Assembly (NCBI GenBank): GCA_037191015.1
Contig: JBBCKD010000031.1
Location: 248,001-312,000, forward strand
Source of the DNA: Ravibacter sp037191015
Lineage (GTDB): Bacteria > Bacteroidota > Bacteroidia > Cytophagales > Spirosomataceae
DNA length: 64,000 bases
Direction: 5' to 3'
Part shown: one piece after another, positions 37,424-46,697 of the stretch
How positions within the stretch are numbered: position 1 is the first letter of the stretch
How the letters are laid out: the number at the start of each line of letters is the position of its first letter
Translations under genes and position numbers: made by a program
The notes under the pieces: model-generated
Told to the model about the DNA's origin: nothing
Seen by the model: the letters and a program-made list of their open reading frames with translations, nothing else
The model's database searches: none

Positions 37424-40400
37424 TTAGAATGACAGTTCCAATCCGAACACGAATACTTTTACCTGCGGGTAGTAATCTCCCTGTCCTACCGGCGCTTCGG
37501 GGTCGAAGCTGTCATAGAATTTATGCAGTGTAAACAGGTTTTGCGCGCTGCCGAATACCCTCAGCTTGTTGATATTCAGCTTTTTGACGACCGGCTGCGG
37601 CACGGTATAGCCTAGCTGCATGTTTTTCAGTCTGAAATAGGCGGCACTGCGCACCCACTGCGACGATACCTGCTCGTTGTTGGGGTAGTTGAAGGTCAGG
37701 CGGGGATAAGCCGCGTTAGGATTTTCAGGTGTCCAGTGATCCTTATGCCATTCCTGGGCAGTACCTCCGAGGTAGAAGGCCATCGTAGCGAAGTTGTCGA
37801 GGTAGCCGTCCACCTTGCCGATACCCTGTCCGAACACGTTGAAGTCAAAGCCTTTATAACCAAGCGAGACGTTGAGCCCGTAGGTATATTTCGGGATCGT
37901 GTTGCCGATAATGACCCGGTCTTCGGCATTGATAGTCCCGTCTTTGTTGATGTCCTCGTACTTGATGTCTCCCGGTTTCATAGGCCCGAACTGGGTGGCA
38001 TGGTTATCGACCTCCTGCTCGTTCTGGAAATAGCCGATTGCACGGAGGCCGTATAATGACCGGAATGGGCTGCCTTGCTCATTGATTTCACGTTCATAGA
38101 TATAAGGGCCGGTACCGACAAGGTCCATAATACGGTTATTCACATCCGACAGATTGCCTGAGACACCGACATGGAACCCATTGAAATTCTTCCTATAGCC
38201 AACGCTGATATCCCAGCCGGTATTTCGGACCTTCCCGGCGTTCTGCACAGGCTCAACTACACCGGCAATACGGGGTGCGGGCAGCCGCAACAGGATATCA
38301 TGCGTATTCTTGATGTAATAATCGGCAGTTACCTCGAAATCGCCGATACTGGCGTCGATACCTATGTTAGACATCCTGGTGCTTTCCCAGGTGATACCGG
38401 GGTTGCCTGCATTGATCAGCGCCGCGCCCAAGCCGGGGATTCCGGGTCCAAAAATATAGTTCTGGCCCATTGTGATCGCAGAGGCGAAGGGGTAGTCTCC
38501 TATTTCCTGGTTTCCAAGGGTTCCCCATGAGCCCCTGATTTTCAATTCGTTGATCCACCTTACGTCCGAAAGGAACGTTTCTTCCGACACGCGCCATCCG
38601 GCAGAGAAAGAAGGAAAAAAGCCGAACCTGTTATCACCTGTGAAACGGGAGGAGCCGTCGGCCCTGAGGTTCATTTCAAACAGGTACCGGTCGCTGAAGC
38701 TGTAATTGAGGCGCCCGAAGTAAGAGAGGAGCGACCATTCTGCCGCCGATCCCGCGTTTCTCTGGTTGGCTGTGGAGCCTACGTTCAGTACATCATAGTT
38801 CTCAAGCGGGTACTGATCCCTGAAACCTGAAATCCATTCGTTCCTGTAATCAATGGCTTCCACACCTGCGAGTACTTTGAAGGAATGGACTCTTATGTCT
38901 TTTGAATAGTCGGCTATTGCCCGGTAGTTGTTGGTAACCGACTTGGTATACTGCTCATTCAGGTTAGCCCGGAATTCGCTCGGGTTTATAATCAGGCCAT
39001 CGGGAAAATACAGGTTGACGTGCTTCCGGAAGGATTTGTTATGGCGATAGGTGATGTTGGGCGCTGCCTGCAGGTGCAGGTTGAAGCCATCAAAAGGCTG
39101 CCAGTTCATTTTCAGGTTGGCCATGAGCTCGTGGCGTTTGTCGCTGGTATAGCCTCCCTCTTTCTGGCTCGCCCATCCGTTCTGGCCGTCCCAACCGACA
39201 CCCCAGGTACCGTTTTCATTTTTACCCGGTATATTGTGCGGATAGCGCAGCAGCCAGCCCAATTGCTGCGGCTGCTCCTGCCGGTTATCGTTCCGCCCCA
39301 TAATGTCCAGTCCTACCTGGAGATTGTCCTTTACCTTGATATCGGTATTGAGACGAAGGTTAAGGCGTTTGAAATTGGAATCCATGAGGCCGTCCTGGTC
39401 CATGTATGAAACCGAACCCAGTATGCTTATTTTCTCACCGCCTCCGTTGATACCTATGTAGTGATTTTGCTGAAAGGCGCTTTTTTTCACCATTTCGTTG
39501 TGCCAGTTGGTCTCAGGATACTCATCAGACGGGGCATTGAGGCGGTAGGCATCTATGTAATCATCCGAAAACGGCGCATTCCTGCCTACGTTGCGGTTGG
39601 CTTCGTTGATCATCACCATATGGTCGTAACCGCTCACTTTTTTCATCATCGCTGTGGGCTCCTGCCATCCGACGTTGTTGCGGTAATTGACAGAAAATTG
39701 TCCGCTTTTCCCTCTTTTGGTCGTAACCAGGATCACACCATTGGCAGCACGGGAGCCGTAAATGGCGGCAGAGGCTGCGTCCTTAAGGACCGAAATGGAT
39801 TCTATTTCATTGACATCTACGTTGTTAAGATCCATGGGAACTCCATCGACCAATACCAGCGGGTTTGAATTACCAAGCGTACCAATTCCCCGGATCCTGA
39901 TCGTACCTCCATCGGCCCCCGGCTTTCCGGAGCGTTGCATGACCGTTACTCCGGGTGCGAGCCCCTGAAGGGCAGAGGAGGCTTGCCCTACTGGCCGGGA
40001 AACAATGTCATCCGCTTTGATGGCGTCTACCGCGCCGGTCAGGTTTACCTTCTTTTGGGTGCCGTAGCCAACGACTACGAGCTCCTCCAGCGCCTTGTTA
40101 TCAACTTCCAGCTCCACGTCGATCTGTGCCCTGCTGCCGATCGTAATTTCTTTGGAAATAAAGCCTACAAAAGAAAATACCAGTTGGGCGTCAGGTGTCA
40201 GATCGCTGTCATTCAGCGTCAATTCGAATTTCCCCGTCGGGTCGGTTACAGTTCCTTTATGGGTTCCTTTCAGCAGCACGCTTACACCCGGCAAAGGCTC
40301 CCCGCCCGGTTCCGTAACCGTACCTTTAATTGTTTTTACGAGCAACTCCCACGGTACCTGGAAAGAGCTTTGAGACTCCAGATCCGACTCTGTTGCACTC

Positions 40401-40753
40401 TTGGAAATTATAATATACCTTCCCGAAACGGTGTACGTTAAACGCAACGGTTTCAGCAGCTTTTCCAGGACTGTTGACAGTGGTTCGGCCTGTGCCGCAA
40501 AGGTTACCTTCCCCCTCGGTATCACAGCCAGGTCATAGCTGAACTTCACCTTCGCGCCTTTCTCTATCTGCGACAATACAGCTCTGAAATCCTGGTTCTC
40601 TATCCTGAAGGTCACCGACCTGGATAACGCTTCCTGCGAATAGCTGCTGCCCGCTATGCTCATTCCCAACGTCAGTACGACCAGAAACAAATGAAAACAG
40701 CTAAACTTTATCATAGCTACAAGAAACTGGACGGGTAGTAGACTTTTTTTCAT
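37424..40753 (-). CDS. SusC/RagA-family TonB-dependent receptor with STN domain, locus 3
   Basis: I chose the ATG at 40753 (MKKSLLPVQF), which leads into a hydrophobic signal; upstream codons in frame add 38 residues of non-signal sequence. The protein is then 1109 residues. It has an STN domain (FRIENQDFRAVLSQIEKGAK), a carboxypeptidase-regulatory-like domain (GTVTEPGGEPLPGVSVLLKG), the TonB-box region EELVVVGYG, plug and barrel. It should import the locus 3 substrate and signal to the FecR at 40948. Confidence 0.95.
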   Translation of the reverse strand: MKKSLLPVQFLVAMIKFSCFHLFLVVLTLGMSIAGSSYSQEALSRSVTFRIENQDFRAVLSQIEKGAKVKFSYDLAVIPRGKVTFAAQAEPLSTVLEKLLKPLRLTYTVSGRYIIISKSATESDLESQSSFQVPWELLVKTIKGTVTEPGGEPLPGVSVLLKGTHKGTVTDPTGKFELTLNDSDLTPDAQLVFSFVGFISKEITIGSRAQIDVELEVDNKALEELVVVGYGTQKKVNLTGAVDAIKADDIVSRPVGQASSALQGLAPGVTVMQRSGKPGADGGTIRIRGIGTLGNSNPLVLVDGVPMDLNNVDVNEIESISVLKDAASAAIYGSRAANGVILVTTKRGKSGQFSVNYRNNVGWQEPTAMMKKVSGYDHMVMINEANRNVGRNAPFSDDYIDAYRLNAPSDEYPETNWHNEMVKKSAFQQNHYIGINGGGEKISILGSVSYMDQDGLMDSNFKRLNLRLNTDIKVKDNLQVGLDIMGRNDNRQEQPQQLGWLLRYPHNIPGKNENGTWGVGWDGQNGWASQKEGGYTSDKRHELMANLKMNWQPFDGFNLHLQAAPNITYRHNKSFRKHVNLYFPDGLIINPSEFRANLNEQYTKSVTNNYRAIADYSKDIRVHSFKVLAGVEAIDYRNEWISGFRDQYPLENYDVLNVGSTANQRNAGSAAEWSLLSYFGRLNYSFSDRYLFEMNLRADGSSRFTGDNRFGFFPSFSAGWRVSEETFLSDVRWINELKIRGSWGTLGNQEIGDYPFASAITMGQNYIFGPGIPGLGAALINAGNPGITWESTRMSNIGIDASIGDFEVTADYYIKNTHDILLRLPAPRIAGVVEPVQNAGKVRNTGWDISVGYRKNFNGFHVGVSGNLSDVNNRIMDLVGTGPYIYEREINEQGSPFRSLYGLRAIGYFQNEQEVDNHATQFGPMKPGDIKYEDINKDGTINAEDRVIIGNTIPKYTYGLNVSLGYKGFDFNVFGQGIGKVDGYLDNFATMAFYLGGTAQEWHKDHWTPENPNAAYPRLTFNYPNNEQVSSQWVRSAAYFRLKNMQLGYTVPQPVVKKLNINKLRVFGSAQNLFTLHKFYDSFDPEAPVGQGDYYPQVKVFVFGLELSF

Positions 40754-40947
40754 ACTTTTGATTTGATTTTGTTTTTCGTTCACAACATGAATAGACAAAT
40801 CACCTCTTCCTTCATCCGTCCGCAAGTAGATGAAGGAGAATGAAACGGGCTGACGGTGCTGTAACATCGTCAGCTTTTTAATGGCACCTGGTTATTCTTC
40901 AAATATTTGATCTGGTTATCCTGACATAGTTTATTTTCATTTAAAAG

Positions 40948-42024
40948 TTACCGCATTTCTATAATGATTCTGGCGTCGACAATATGGTACGAGAGTCCCA
41001 TTGTTCTGCAGATCACGTCCAATTTTTCTGTAAGCGTCTCGTCTTCAAGACTGACTTTCAGCAGCCGGTCGGCAAGCAGATCCCCATCGTAAATAATCTC
41101 GATCCCGTAAGCCTTTTCAAGAGTTGAAAACACCTGGGGCAGCGGAGTGCGATCAAAGTCAAACTCTTTTTTGCCGGTATCGCCCAGAATTACCGGGTCA
41201 GGCACAATCATCTTGCTGAATTTTTCCAGCTCGTTAGAAAACTCCGCCTGCTGGTTAGCCATCAGGACCAGACCTGAGAGCTGCGGATTTTCCCGGGCTT
41301 TCTGAAAGTCTTTTCTTTCGAAAACAGACACTTTACCCGATTTAACCGACACCACCACTTTATCCGAATGATCATGCGCTTTTACGCTGAAGCTCGTTCC
41401 CAATACCTTCACGACCGTTTTGCTGGCAAAAATGATAAAAGGATGCTTCGGATCTCTTTTGACGTCAAAAAAAGCGTCACCGTCAAGATAAACTGTCCTT
41501 TCACCTGTTCCTAAACTCCCGGAATAGCTCAGCCGGCTGCCTTTTTCAAGACTGACCGCACTGCCGTCTTCAAGCGCAATTTTCAATACGCTGTCGTGAT
41601 CGTTCCTGTATTCGGTCATCGCCATCTCTTCTGTAAGATCTTTCTCCGGAGAAGCCTCATACGCGGACACCGGGGGCGATTGACTGCCAGGCCGGAAGAA
41701 GTAGGCCGCTACCAGCAAGACCGACACAGCGGCCGCCGCGTACATCCACTTAACCCTGTAAAACAGGGGGCGTTCGCGGTTTTCCATATGCTTTTCCACA
41801 TTCGACCAGATCGTATCGGCCATATCTTCGTGCGAGCCGCGAAGCGATCCGTTTTTCAGCTGTTGCACGAGTTCTCTTGCCGCCAGGATTTTATCGATCT
41901 GGTGAGGATGCTCATCCATATATCTCCCCCAGAAGTCCTGGTGATCGCCATCCGTCACCCACTTTTGAAAAGACTCATCAAAGGCGAAGTCCTCTATCCC
42001 GAAATTGGAAAAATCTTTAAACAT
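40948..42024 (-). CDS. FecR-family anti-sigma factor, locus 3
   Basis: This 358-residue protein has a cytoplasmic N-terminus, a membrane segment near residues 90-107 (WMYAAAAVSVLLVAAYFF) and a FecR domain (VYLDGDAFFDVKRDPKHPF, KVLGTSFSVKAHD). A DUF4974 domain follows (FDFDRTPLPQVFSTLEKAYG). It is close in layout to the partial FecR at 1-854: both have N-terminal regions with SFxxW and DHQDFW/NDTYW-type motifs. It pairs with the sigma gene at 42117. Confidence 0.93.
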   Translation of the reverse strand: MFKDFSNFGIEDFAFDESFQKWVTDGDHQDFWGRYMDEHPHQIDKILAARELVQQLKNGSLRGSHEDMADTIWSNVEKHMENRERPLFYRVKWMYAAAAVSVLLVAAYFFRPGSQSPPVSAYEASPEKDLTEEMAMTEYRNDHDSVLKIALEDGSAVSLEKGSRLSYSGSLGTGERTVYLDGDAFFDVKRDPKHPFIIFASKTVVKVLGTSFSVKAHDHSDKVVVSVKSGKVSVFERKDFQKARENPQLSGLVLMANQQAEFSNELEKFSKMIVPDPVILGDTGKKEFDFDRTPLPQVFSTLEKAYGIEIIYDGDLLADRLLKVSLEDETLTEKLDVICRTMGLSYHIVDARIIIEMR

Positions 42025-42116
42025 CGACGTTTTATTACCTGTATATATACCCAGTGTAATAAGTCGCCGTTTTTAATCCATTTTTTTCTGACTTTTTTAA
42101 AAAAAATGGAAAGAGC

Positions 42117-42716
42117 TCAGGAAATAAGAAAAAGCCTGGAACAGAAAAAGAGGATGAGCATTACATCCCGCAGGTTTTTAAGCGCCGTGTAGATAAACTT
42201 ACAGGCCGACTGGTAGTTTACCCCCATAAGGTCAGCTACCTCTTCGTTGCTCATTTGCTCGAAATACCGTAAATGAATGGCCTCTTTCTGGCGTTTGGGA
42301 AGCATCTCCAGCGCTGCATAAAGCTTGCGGGACTGCACGACGCTGGCCTCCCTCTCTAACAAAGAGCGCTCAAAATGATCATCATCTGCGTAATACCCCG
42401 CTTTTTCGAGATCTTCCGAATTGCTTTGCCTGATGTACCGGACAATCTTATACCGGAGCGACTTCAGCAGGTAATGCCTGACAGATTTTACCTCCGCCAG
42501 GCTCTCCCGGCTATCCCACAGTTCCATAAACAAGTCCTGGATACAGTCCTGTACAATTTGCTTCTCCCCTGAAATTTTGAACCCGTATTGGATCAGCTGC
42601 TGAATATGGTCGCAGTATATGGATTCAAACGCGAGCCTGTCCCCCGTTTGAAATGCGTGCCAGAGCGCCTGGTCGTCACACATGCTTACGGCCTCTGAAA
42701 GAGCTTTGCCTTTCAT
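42117..42716 (-). CDS. ECF RNA polymerase sigma factor, locus 3
   Basis: This 199-residue protein has region 2 (AFESIYCDHIQQLIQYGFKI, QIVQDCIQDLFMELWDSRES) and region 4 (LPKRQKEAIHLRYFEQMSNEE, then the helix-turn-helix DLMGVNYQSACKFIYTALKN). It ends with a hydrophobic tail like the sigma factor at 1070 and is probably a near relative of it. A perfect -7 element lies just upstream (42743-42750). Confidence 0.93.
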   Translation of the reverse strand: MKGKALSEAVSMCDDQALWHAFQTGDRLAFESIYCDHIQQLIQYGFKISGEKQIVQDCIQDLFMELWDSRESLAEVKSVRHYLLKSLRYKIVRYIRQSNSEDLEKAGYYADDDHFERSLLEREASVVQSRKLYAALEMLPKRQKEAIHLRYFEQMSNEEVADLMGVNYQSACKFIYTALKNLRDVMLILFFCSRLFLIS

Positions 42717-42742
42717 TTACTAGTCTGAGTATTCCTTTGGGG

Positions 42743-42750
42743 CAAAGGTA
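42743..42750 (-). promoter_or_regulatory. -7 promoter element for the locus 3 sigma gene
   Basis: On the minus strand the sequence reads TACCTTTG, a full match to TAnnTTTG, 27 bp before the start codon at 42716. No clear -33 TTTG is visible. Confidence 0.5.
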
Positions 42751-42848
42751 GGCACTTTCACTATAAATCATAGTTTTTTTAATGAAATATCCTATTAACC
42801 CCTACTGCCACAACCTTATCAATACCCGGATCCTGTTGCCCGTTATGC

Positions 42849-43802
42849 TCAGGCCACCACGTTCCGGCTATTTCCTTCCTGAAAAGCCCGTAGGTTCCCT
42901 GCCACCAGCGTCATCAGCCTTTTCCTCGCCTCAAAAGAAGCCCAGGCATTATGAGGCGTTATGATACAGTTAGGCGCCTGAAGCAAAGGGTTACCGGCTT
43001 TCGGGGGCTCATCCGAAAGCACATCCAGGCCTGCCCCTGCTATTTTCCCGTCGTGCAGCGCCCTGGCCAGGTCCTCTTCGGCTATCAGAGGTCCCCGCCC
43101 TGTGTTGATCAGGTAGGAAGTCGTCTTCATCAAAGAGAGGCTTTCCGCATTGACGATACCTTCCGTCTCGGGAGTTAACGGGCAATGAAGGCTGACAATA
43201 TCACTTTGTACGAACAATTCCTCCAGGCCCGTAGAATGGATCCCGGGGGGAAAACCTTTGGCAGCATTTTTCCTGTACGCACTGACTTTCATACCAAAGC
43301 TCAGGGCAATATTTGCCACGGCCTCCCCTATGCTCCCCAACCCTATCAGCCCCAGAGATTTACCGTTAAGCTCCACCAGCGGCGACAATGTATAGCTCCA
43401 GTCCTTAGCCGTAGCCCATTCGCCCCGGGATACGGATTGACTATGCAGCTCGATATGATTGGTCAGCGCCAGGATAAGGCCGAAAGTATGCTGGGCTACT
43501 GAATTCGTGCTATAGCCACCGACATTTGTCACAGTGATACCGAACTCTTTAGCTGCTGCAAGGTCTACATTATTGACGCCTGTCGCGCTTACTCCTATAT
43601 ACTTCAGCTGCGGCAGTTGAGCCAGGGTTGCCCGGTTGAGCTTTTGCTTGTTCACAATGACGCCATCCGCCTCCTTCGCCCTTTCTACAACTTCATCGGG
43701 GCGGGTCCTGTCATATACTGTGAGGTTTCCCAGCTTTTCCAGCTCTGCCCATTCCAGGTCCCCGGGATTAAGCGTATAGCCGTCTAATACAATGATATTC
43801 AT
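42849..43802 (-). CDS. D-2-hydroxyacid dehydrogenase (glycerate-dehydrogenase type)
   Basis: This 317-residue NAD-dependent enzyme has the dinucleotide motif GLIGLGSIGE (151-160). The catalytic triad of the family is visible: Arg236 in NTGRG, Glu265 in SDEPP and His284 in TPHNAW. Such enzymes interconvert 2-keto acids and D-2-hydroxy acids. The close match to glycerate/hydroxypyruvate reductase types (VSATGVNNVDL) points to hydroxypyruvate or glyoxylate as substrate. It is a single gene between the locus 3 sigma factor and a divergent thiolase gene. Confidence 0.9.
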   Translation of the reverse strand: MNIIVLDGYTLNPGDLEWAELEKLGNLTVYDRTRPDEVVERAKEADGVIVNKQKLNRATLAQLPQLKYIGVSATGVNNVDLAAAKEFGITVTNVGGYSTNSVAQHTFGLILALTNHIELHSQSVSRGEWATAKDWSYTLSPLVELNGKSLGLIGLGSIGEAVANIALSFGMKVSAYRKNAAKGFPPGIHSTGLEELFVQSDIVSLHCPLTPETEGIVNAESLSLMKTTSYLINTGRGPLIAEEDLARALHDGKIAGAGLDVLSDEPPKAGNPLLQAPNCIITPHNAWASFEARKRLMTLVAGNLRAFQEGNSRNVVA

Positions 43803-43847
43803 GTGATAATGTGATAATTAGATAATAAGACAATGAGGTACATGCTC

Positions 43848-43871
43848 TCCTCCCGTCTCCGGACGGGAGGA
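43848..43871. repeat. 10-bp inverted repeat in the divergent intergenic region
   Basis: TCCTCCCGTC (43848-43857) and GACGGGAGGA (43862-43871) are exact reverse complements around a 4-nt loop. It lies 8 bp before a longer palindrome. Confidence 0.6.
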
Positions 43872-43879
43872 ATGTGATA

Positions 43880-43928
43880 GCCGGGTCACGCAGACCGGAT
43901 CTATGCGACCCGGTCTGCGTGACCCGGC
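43880..43928. repeat. Perfect 19-bp GC-rich inverted repeat
   Basis: The arms at 43880-43898 and 43910-43928 are exact reverse complements around an 11-nt loop. The element sits between two divergently transcribed genes, so it does not follow either gene as a terminator would. It shares the words CAGACC and GGATC with the palindrome at 963-1010. Confidence 0.7.
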
Positions 43929-44021
43929 CTCCGCTCTCAACCGGTTCGAAATTACGCCGGAAGAATGTAAAATGAGCAAACTAATTTTAATATTTCAATA
44001 AATCAGGTAACTTTACAATTG

Positions 44022-44035
44022 GTATGCTTGCATAC
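44022..44035. promoter_or_regulatory. Palindromic site upstream of the thiolase gene
   Basis: GTATGCTTGCATAC is a perfect palindrome with 6-bp arms. It lies 54 bp before the thiolase start and 6 bp after a weak -7 element (TAACTTTA, 44008-44015). This is a plausible repressor binding site. Confidence 0.35.
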
Positions 44036-44088
44036 TATGTTCCCTATTGGTTTTACTGATATTTTCTGAAGACTACAACTTACAGCAT

Positions 44089-45264
44089 ATGAATGCATAT
44101 ATCATTTCGGGTTACCGCACTGCGGTTGGAAAGGCGGGCCGGGGTGGATTCAGGTTTACACGACCTGATGATCTTGCCGTACATGTCATCAGGCACCTGT
44201 TAAAGGAAGTCCCTGCTCTCGACCCTAAAAGGATAGACGATGTAATTGTGGGAAATGCGGTTCCCGAAGCCGAACAGGGCATGCAGATGGGGCGCTATAT
44301 CTCGCTTTTATCTCTTCCCGAGAATGTTTCGGGCATGATCGTCAACCGCTATTGCGGATCGGGCGTTGAAGCCATTGCGATCGCCGCCGCAAAAATCAAC
44401 GCCGGAATGGCCGACTGCATTATCGCCGGCGGGACCGAATCGATGTCTCTTGTACCGGTAATGGGTTGGAAAACAGCGCTGAACTACGAAATAGCGCACA
44501 ACAACCCGCAGTACTACCTGAGTATGGGGCTCACTGCGGAGCAGGTAGCGAAAGACTATAAGATCAGCCGCGAAGCACAGGATGAATTTTCCTATCAGTC
44601 TCACCGGAAGGCGCTCGACGCCCAGAAGAGCGGCCGGTTCGACAGCCAGATCGTGCCGGTGAGCGTTAGTGAAACCTATTTTGATCCTGCGGTCAATAAA
44701 AAGAAAACGAAAGAATACGTAGTGAATAAAGACGAGGGCCCGCGCGCAGATACCACCCCGGAAGCCCTCGGAAAGCTCAAGCCTGTTTTTGCCGCAGGCG
44801 GAAGCGTGACGGCAGGCAATTCTTCCCAGACTTCCGACGGCGCTGCTTTTGTGCTGGTGATGTCGGAGAAGATGGCGAACGAGCTGAATCTCAAACCCAT
44901 AGCGCAGATGCGTGCCTATGCTACAGCCGGGGTCGATCCCCGTGTAATGGGAATAGGCCCCGTCGCAGCGATCCCGCTGGCGCTGAAACAGGCCGGGATC
45001 AGCCTTGGAGATATTGAACAGATAGAGCTGAATGAAGCTTTTGCCGCCCAGGCCCTGGCAGTGATCCGGGAAGCCGGCCTGGATCCTGCTATCGTCAACC
45101 CGAACGGGGGCGCAATTGCGCTGGGCCATGCGCTGGGCTCGACCGGCGCCCGTCTTTCGGTACAGCTTTTCGAAGAAATGCGCAGGAGGAACCAGAAATA
45201 CGGCATGGTGACCGCCTGTGTGGGAGGCGGACAGGGAGTGGCAGGGATTTATGAGTTGATGTGA
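44089..45264 (+). CDS. Acetyl-CoA acyltransferase (thiolase)
   Basis: The ATG at 44089 (MNAYIISGYRTAVGK) gives 391 residues, the normal length, and matches the family start. The catalytic residues are visible: Cys89 in NRYCGSG, His347 in ALGHALGSTG and Cys377 in TACVGGGQG. Thiolases split 3-ketoacyl-CoA in fatty-acid breakdown or run the reverse condensation. The sequence looks like the degradative FadA type, but no partner FadB gene is nearby. A small palindrome upstream may be a control site. Confidence 0.93.
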   Translation: MNAYIISGYRTAVGKAGRGGFRFTRPDDLAVHVIRHLLKEVPALDPKRIDDVIVGNAVPEAEQGMQMGRYISLLSLPENVSGMIVNRYCGSGVEAIAIAAAKINAGMADCIIAGGTESMSLVPVMGWKTALNYEIAHNNPQYYLSMGLTAEQVAKDYKISREAQDEFSYQSHRKALDAQKSGRFDSQIVPVSVSETYFDPAVNKKKTKEYVVNKDEGPRADTTPEALGKLKPVFAAGGSVTAGNSSQTSDGAAFVLVMSEKMANELNLKPIAQMRAYATAGVDPRVMGIGPVAAIPLALKQAGISLGDIEQIELNEAFAAQALAVIREAGLDPAIVNPNGGAIALGHALGSTGARLSVQLFEEMRRRNQKYGMVTACVGGGQGVAGIYELM

Positions 45265-45356
45265 TGATGAGATAATTAGTTAATGTGATGATGCGCAATT
45301 TATTGACACTTTTGCGATAATGGGCACATCAACACATCGTCTCATCATCACATTAA
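45261..45356. terminator. Inverted repeats between thiolase and gdh genes (bidirectional terminator candidate)
   Basis: TTAATGTGATGATG (45280-45293) pairs exactly with CATCATCACATTAA (45343-45356). An overlapping pair, GTGATGATGAGA (45261-45272) and TCTCATCATCAC (45340-45351), could fold instead. The genes on both sides converge here. The units resemble the TGATAATGTGATAATTAG run at 43803-43821. Confidence 0.5.
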
Positions 45357-45360
45357 TTCA

Positions 45361-46635
45361 TCAATACCCCCCCCTATATTTATAGGTGCTTGCTACTTTA
45401 TCAATGGCGACTATATAAGCCGCTATCCGAAGCGACACATTGTATTTCTTTGAAGTCTCGTATACGTGATTGAAAGCGTCTTTCATAATCCTGTCGGTTC
45501 TCCTGTTGATCCTTTCAAGCGTCCACTTGTACCCTATCCGGTTCTGGACCCACTCGAAATAGGACACCGTTACCCCTCCCGCATTGGCAAGGATATCGGG
45601 TACCACCATGATCCCTTTCTCGTTGATAATGTCGTCTGCAGTAGCCGAAGTAGGTCCGTTGGCGCCTTCCACAATCATTTTGGCCTGTATTTCGCGTGCA
45701 TTCCTGTTCGTAATGACATCTTCCTTGGCCGCCGGCACCAGCACGTCGACCGGTAAGCGGAAAAGCTCGTCCGCAGCCAATACCTCTGCTTCCTTATATC
45801 CTTCAAGCGTCCCGTTGTTCGAGACGCGGTAGGCGAGCGCGGCATCTATATCGATCCCGTTACTATTATAATATACACCTGAAATATCGCTTACCGCCAG
45901 TATCTTCACCCCTCTTTCCCTCAGCAGGGCGGCAGCATAAGAGCCGACATTCCCGAATCCCTGCACCACAGCCGTGGATTTATAGGGGTTCAGCCTCAGT
46001 TTTTCCATGGCAGCCAGTGCCGATACCATTACCCCGCGCCCGGTGGCTTCCGTCCTGCCCAGCGAACCGCCGAGCACCAGCGGCTTCCCCGTAACCACTG
46101 CCTGCACGGTCATACCTTTTGCCTTGGAATACTCGTCCATGAGCCAGGCCATTTCGCGCGAGCTGGTTCCCATGTCGGGAGCCGGGATATCCTGGTCGGG
46201 GCCGAATACATCGAGCATTGCAGTAGTATAGGCCCTCATCAGGCGCTCCATCTCCCCCGCCGACATCGACCTCGGGTCGCAGGCGATCCCTCCTTTTGCG
46301 CCTCCGTAAGGGATATCGACCACGGCGCACTTCCAGGTCATCCAGGCGGCAAGTGCCCTTACCTCGTCCAGGTTCACGTCAGGATCGAACCGGATCCCCC
46401 CTTTCCCCGGGCCGAGAATGGTAGAATGGATCACCCTGTACCCTTCAAACGTGTGTATCTGCCCGTTGTCGAGCGTAACCGGCAAGCCTACTATTACCTG
46501 CTTCCGGGGCACCTTCAGGATGTTGTACATCTCGTCTGTTATCCCCAGCAATTCCACAGCTTTATCGAAACGCTGCATCATCGACTCCAGGGGATTCTCC
46601 TTATCTTTAATAGGAGCTGGCTCTATATATTTCAT
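45361..46635 (-). CDS. Glu/Leu/Phe/Val-family dehydrogenase, probably glutamate dehydrogenase
   Basis: The ATG at 46635 (MKYIEPAPIKDKENP) is the likely start, giving 424 residues, close to the usual size of catabolic hexameric glutamate dehydrogenases. Conserved parts are GPGKGGIRFDP (75-85), TWKCAVVDIPYGGAKGGI (100-117, with catalytic Lys114) and the NAD site GFGNVGSYAA. It links glutamate to 2-oxoglutarate and ammonium. A -7 element for this gene lies at 46690-46697. Confidence 0.92.
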   Translation of the reverse strand: MKYIEPAPIKDKENPLESMMQRFDKAVELLGITDEMYNILKVPRKQVIVGLPVTLDNGQIHTFEGYRVIHSTILGPGKGGIRFDPDVNLDEVRALAAWMTWKCAVVDIPYGGAKGGIACDPRSMSAGEMERLMRAYTTAMLDVFGPDQDIPAPDMGTSSREMAWLMDEYSKAKGMTVQAVVTGKPLVLGGSLGRTEATGRGVMVSALAAMEKLRLNPYKSTAVVQGFGNVGSYAAALLRERGVKILAVSDISGVYYNSNGIDIDAALAYRVSNNGTLEGYKEAEVLAADELFRLPVDVLVPAAKEDVITNRNAREIQAKMIVEGANGPTSATADDIINEKGIMVVPDILANAGGVTVSYFEWVQNRIGYKWTLERINRRTDRIMKDAFNHVYETSKKYNVSLRIAAYIVAIDKVASTYKYRGGY

Positions 46636-46689
46636 AGCTAATAAAATATTGATCTTAAGCTTGTTACAATCCGTTTTTTGGAATACACA

Positions 46690-46697
46690 CAAACTTA
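46690..46697 (-). promoter_or_regulatory. -7 promoter element for the glutamate dehydrogenase gene
   Basis: On the minus strand the sequence is TAAGTTTG, a full match to TAnnTTTG, 54 bp before the start codon. No -33 TTTG at a normal distance was found. Confidence 0.45.

Noticed and set aside
40754..40867. A longer start for the locus 3 SusC gene
   Set aside because: The extra 38 residues are not signal-like, and a normal signal begins at the ATG at 40753.
43803..45356. Thiolase gene as a mobile unit because similar GATAATTAG repeats flank it
   Set aside because: The flanking repeats are short and imperfect, with no transposase or target duplication, and the gene has ordinary composition.
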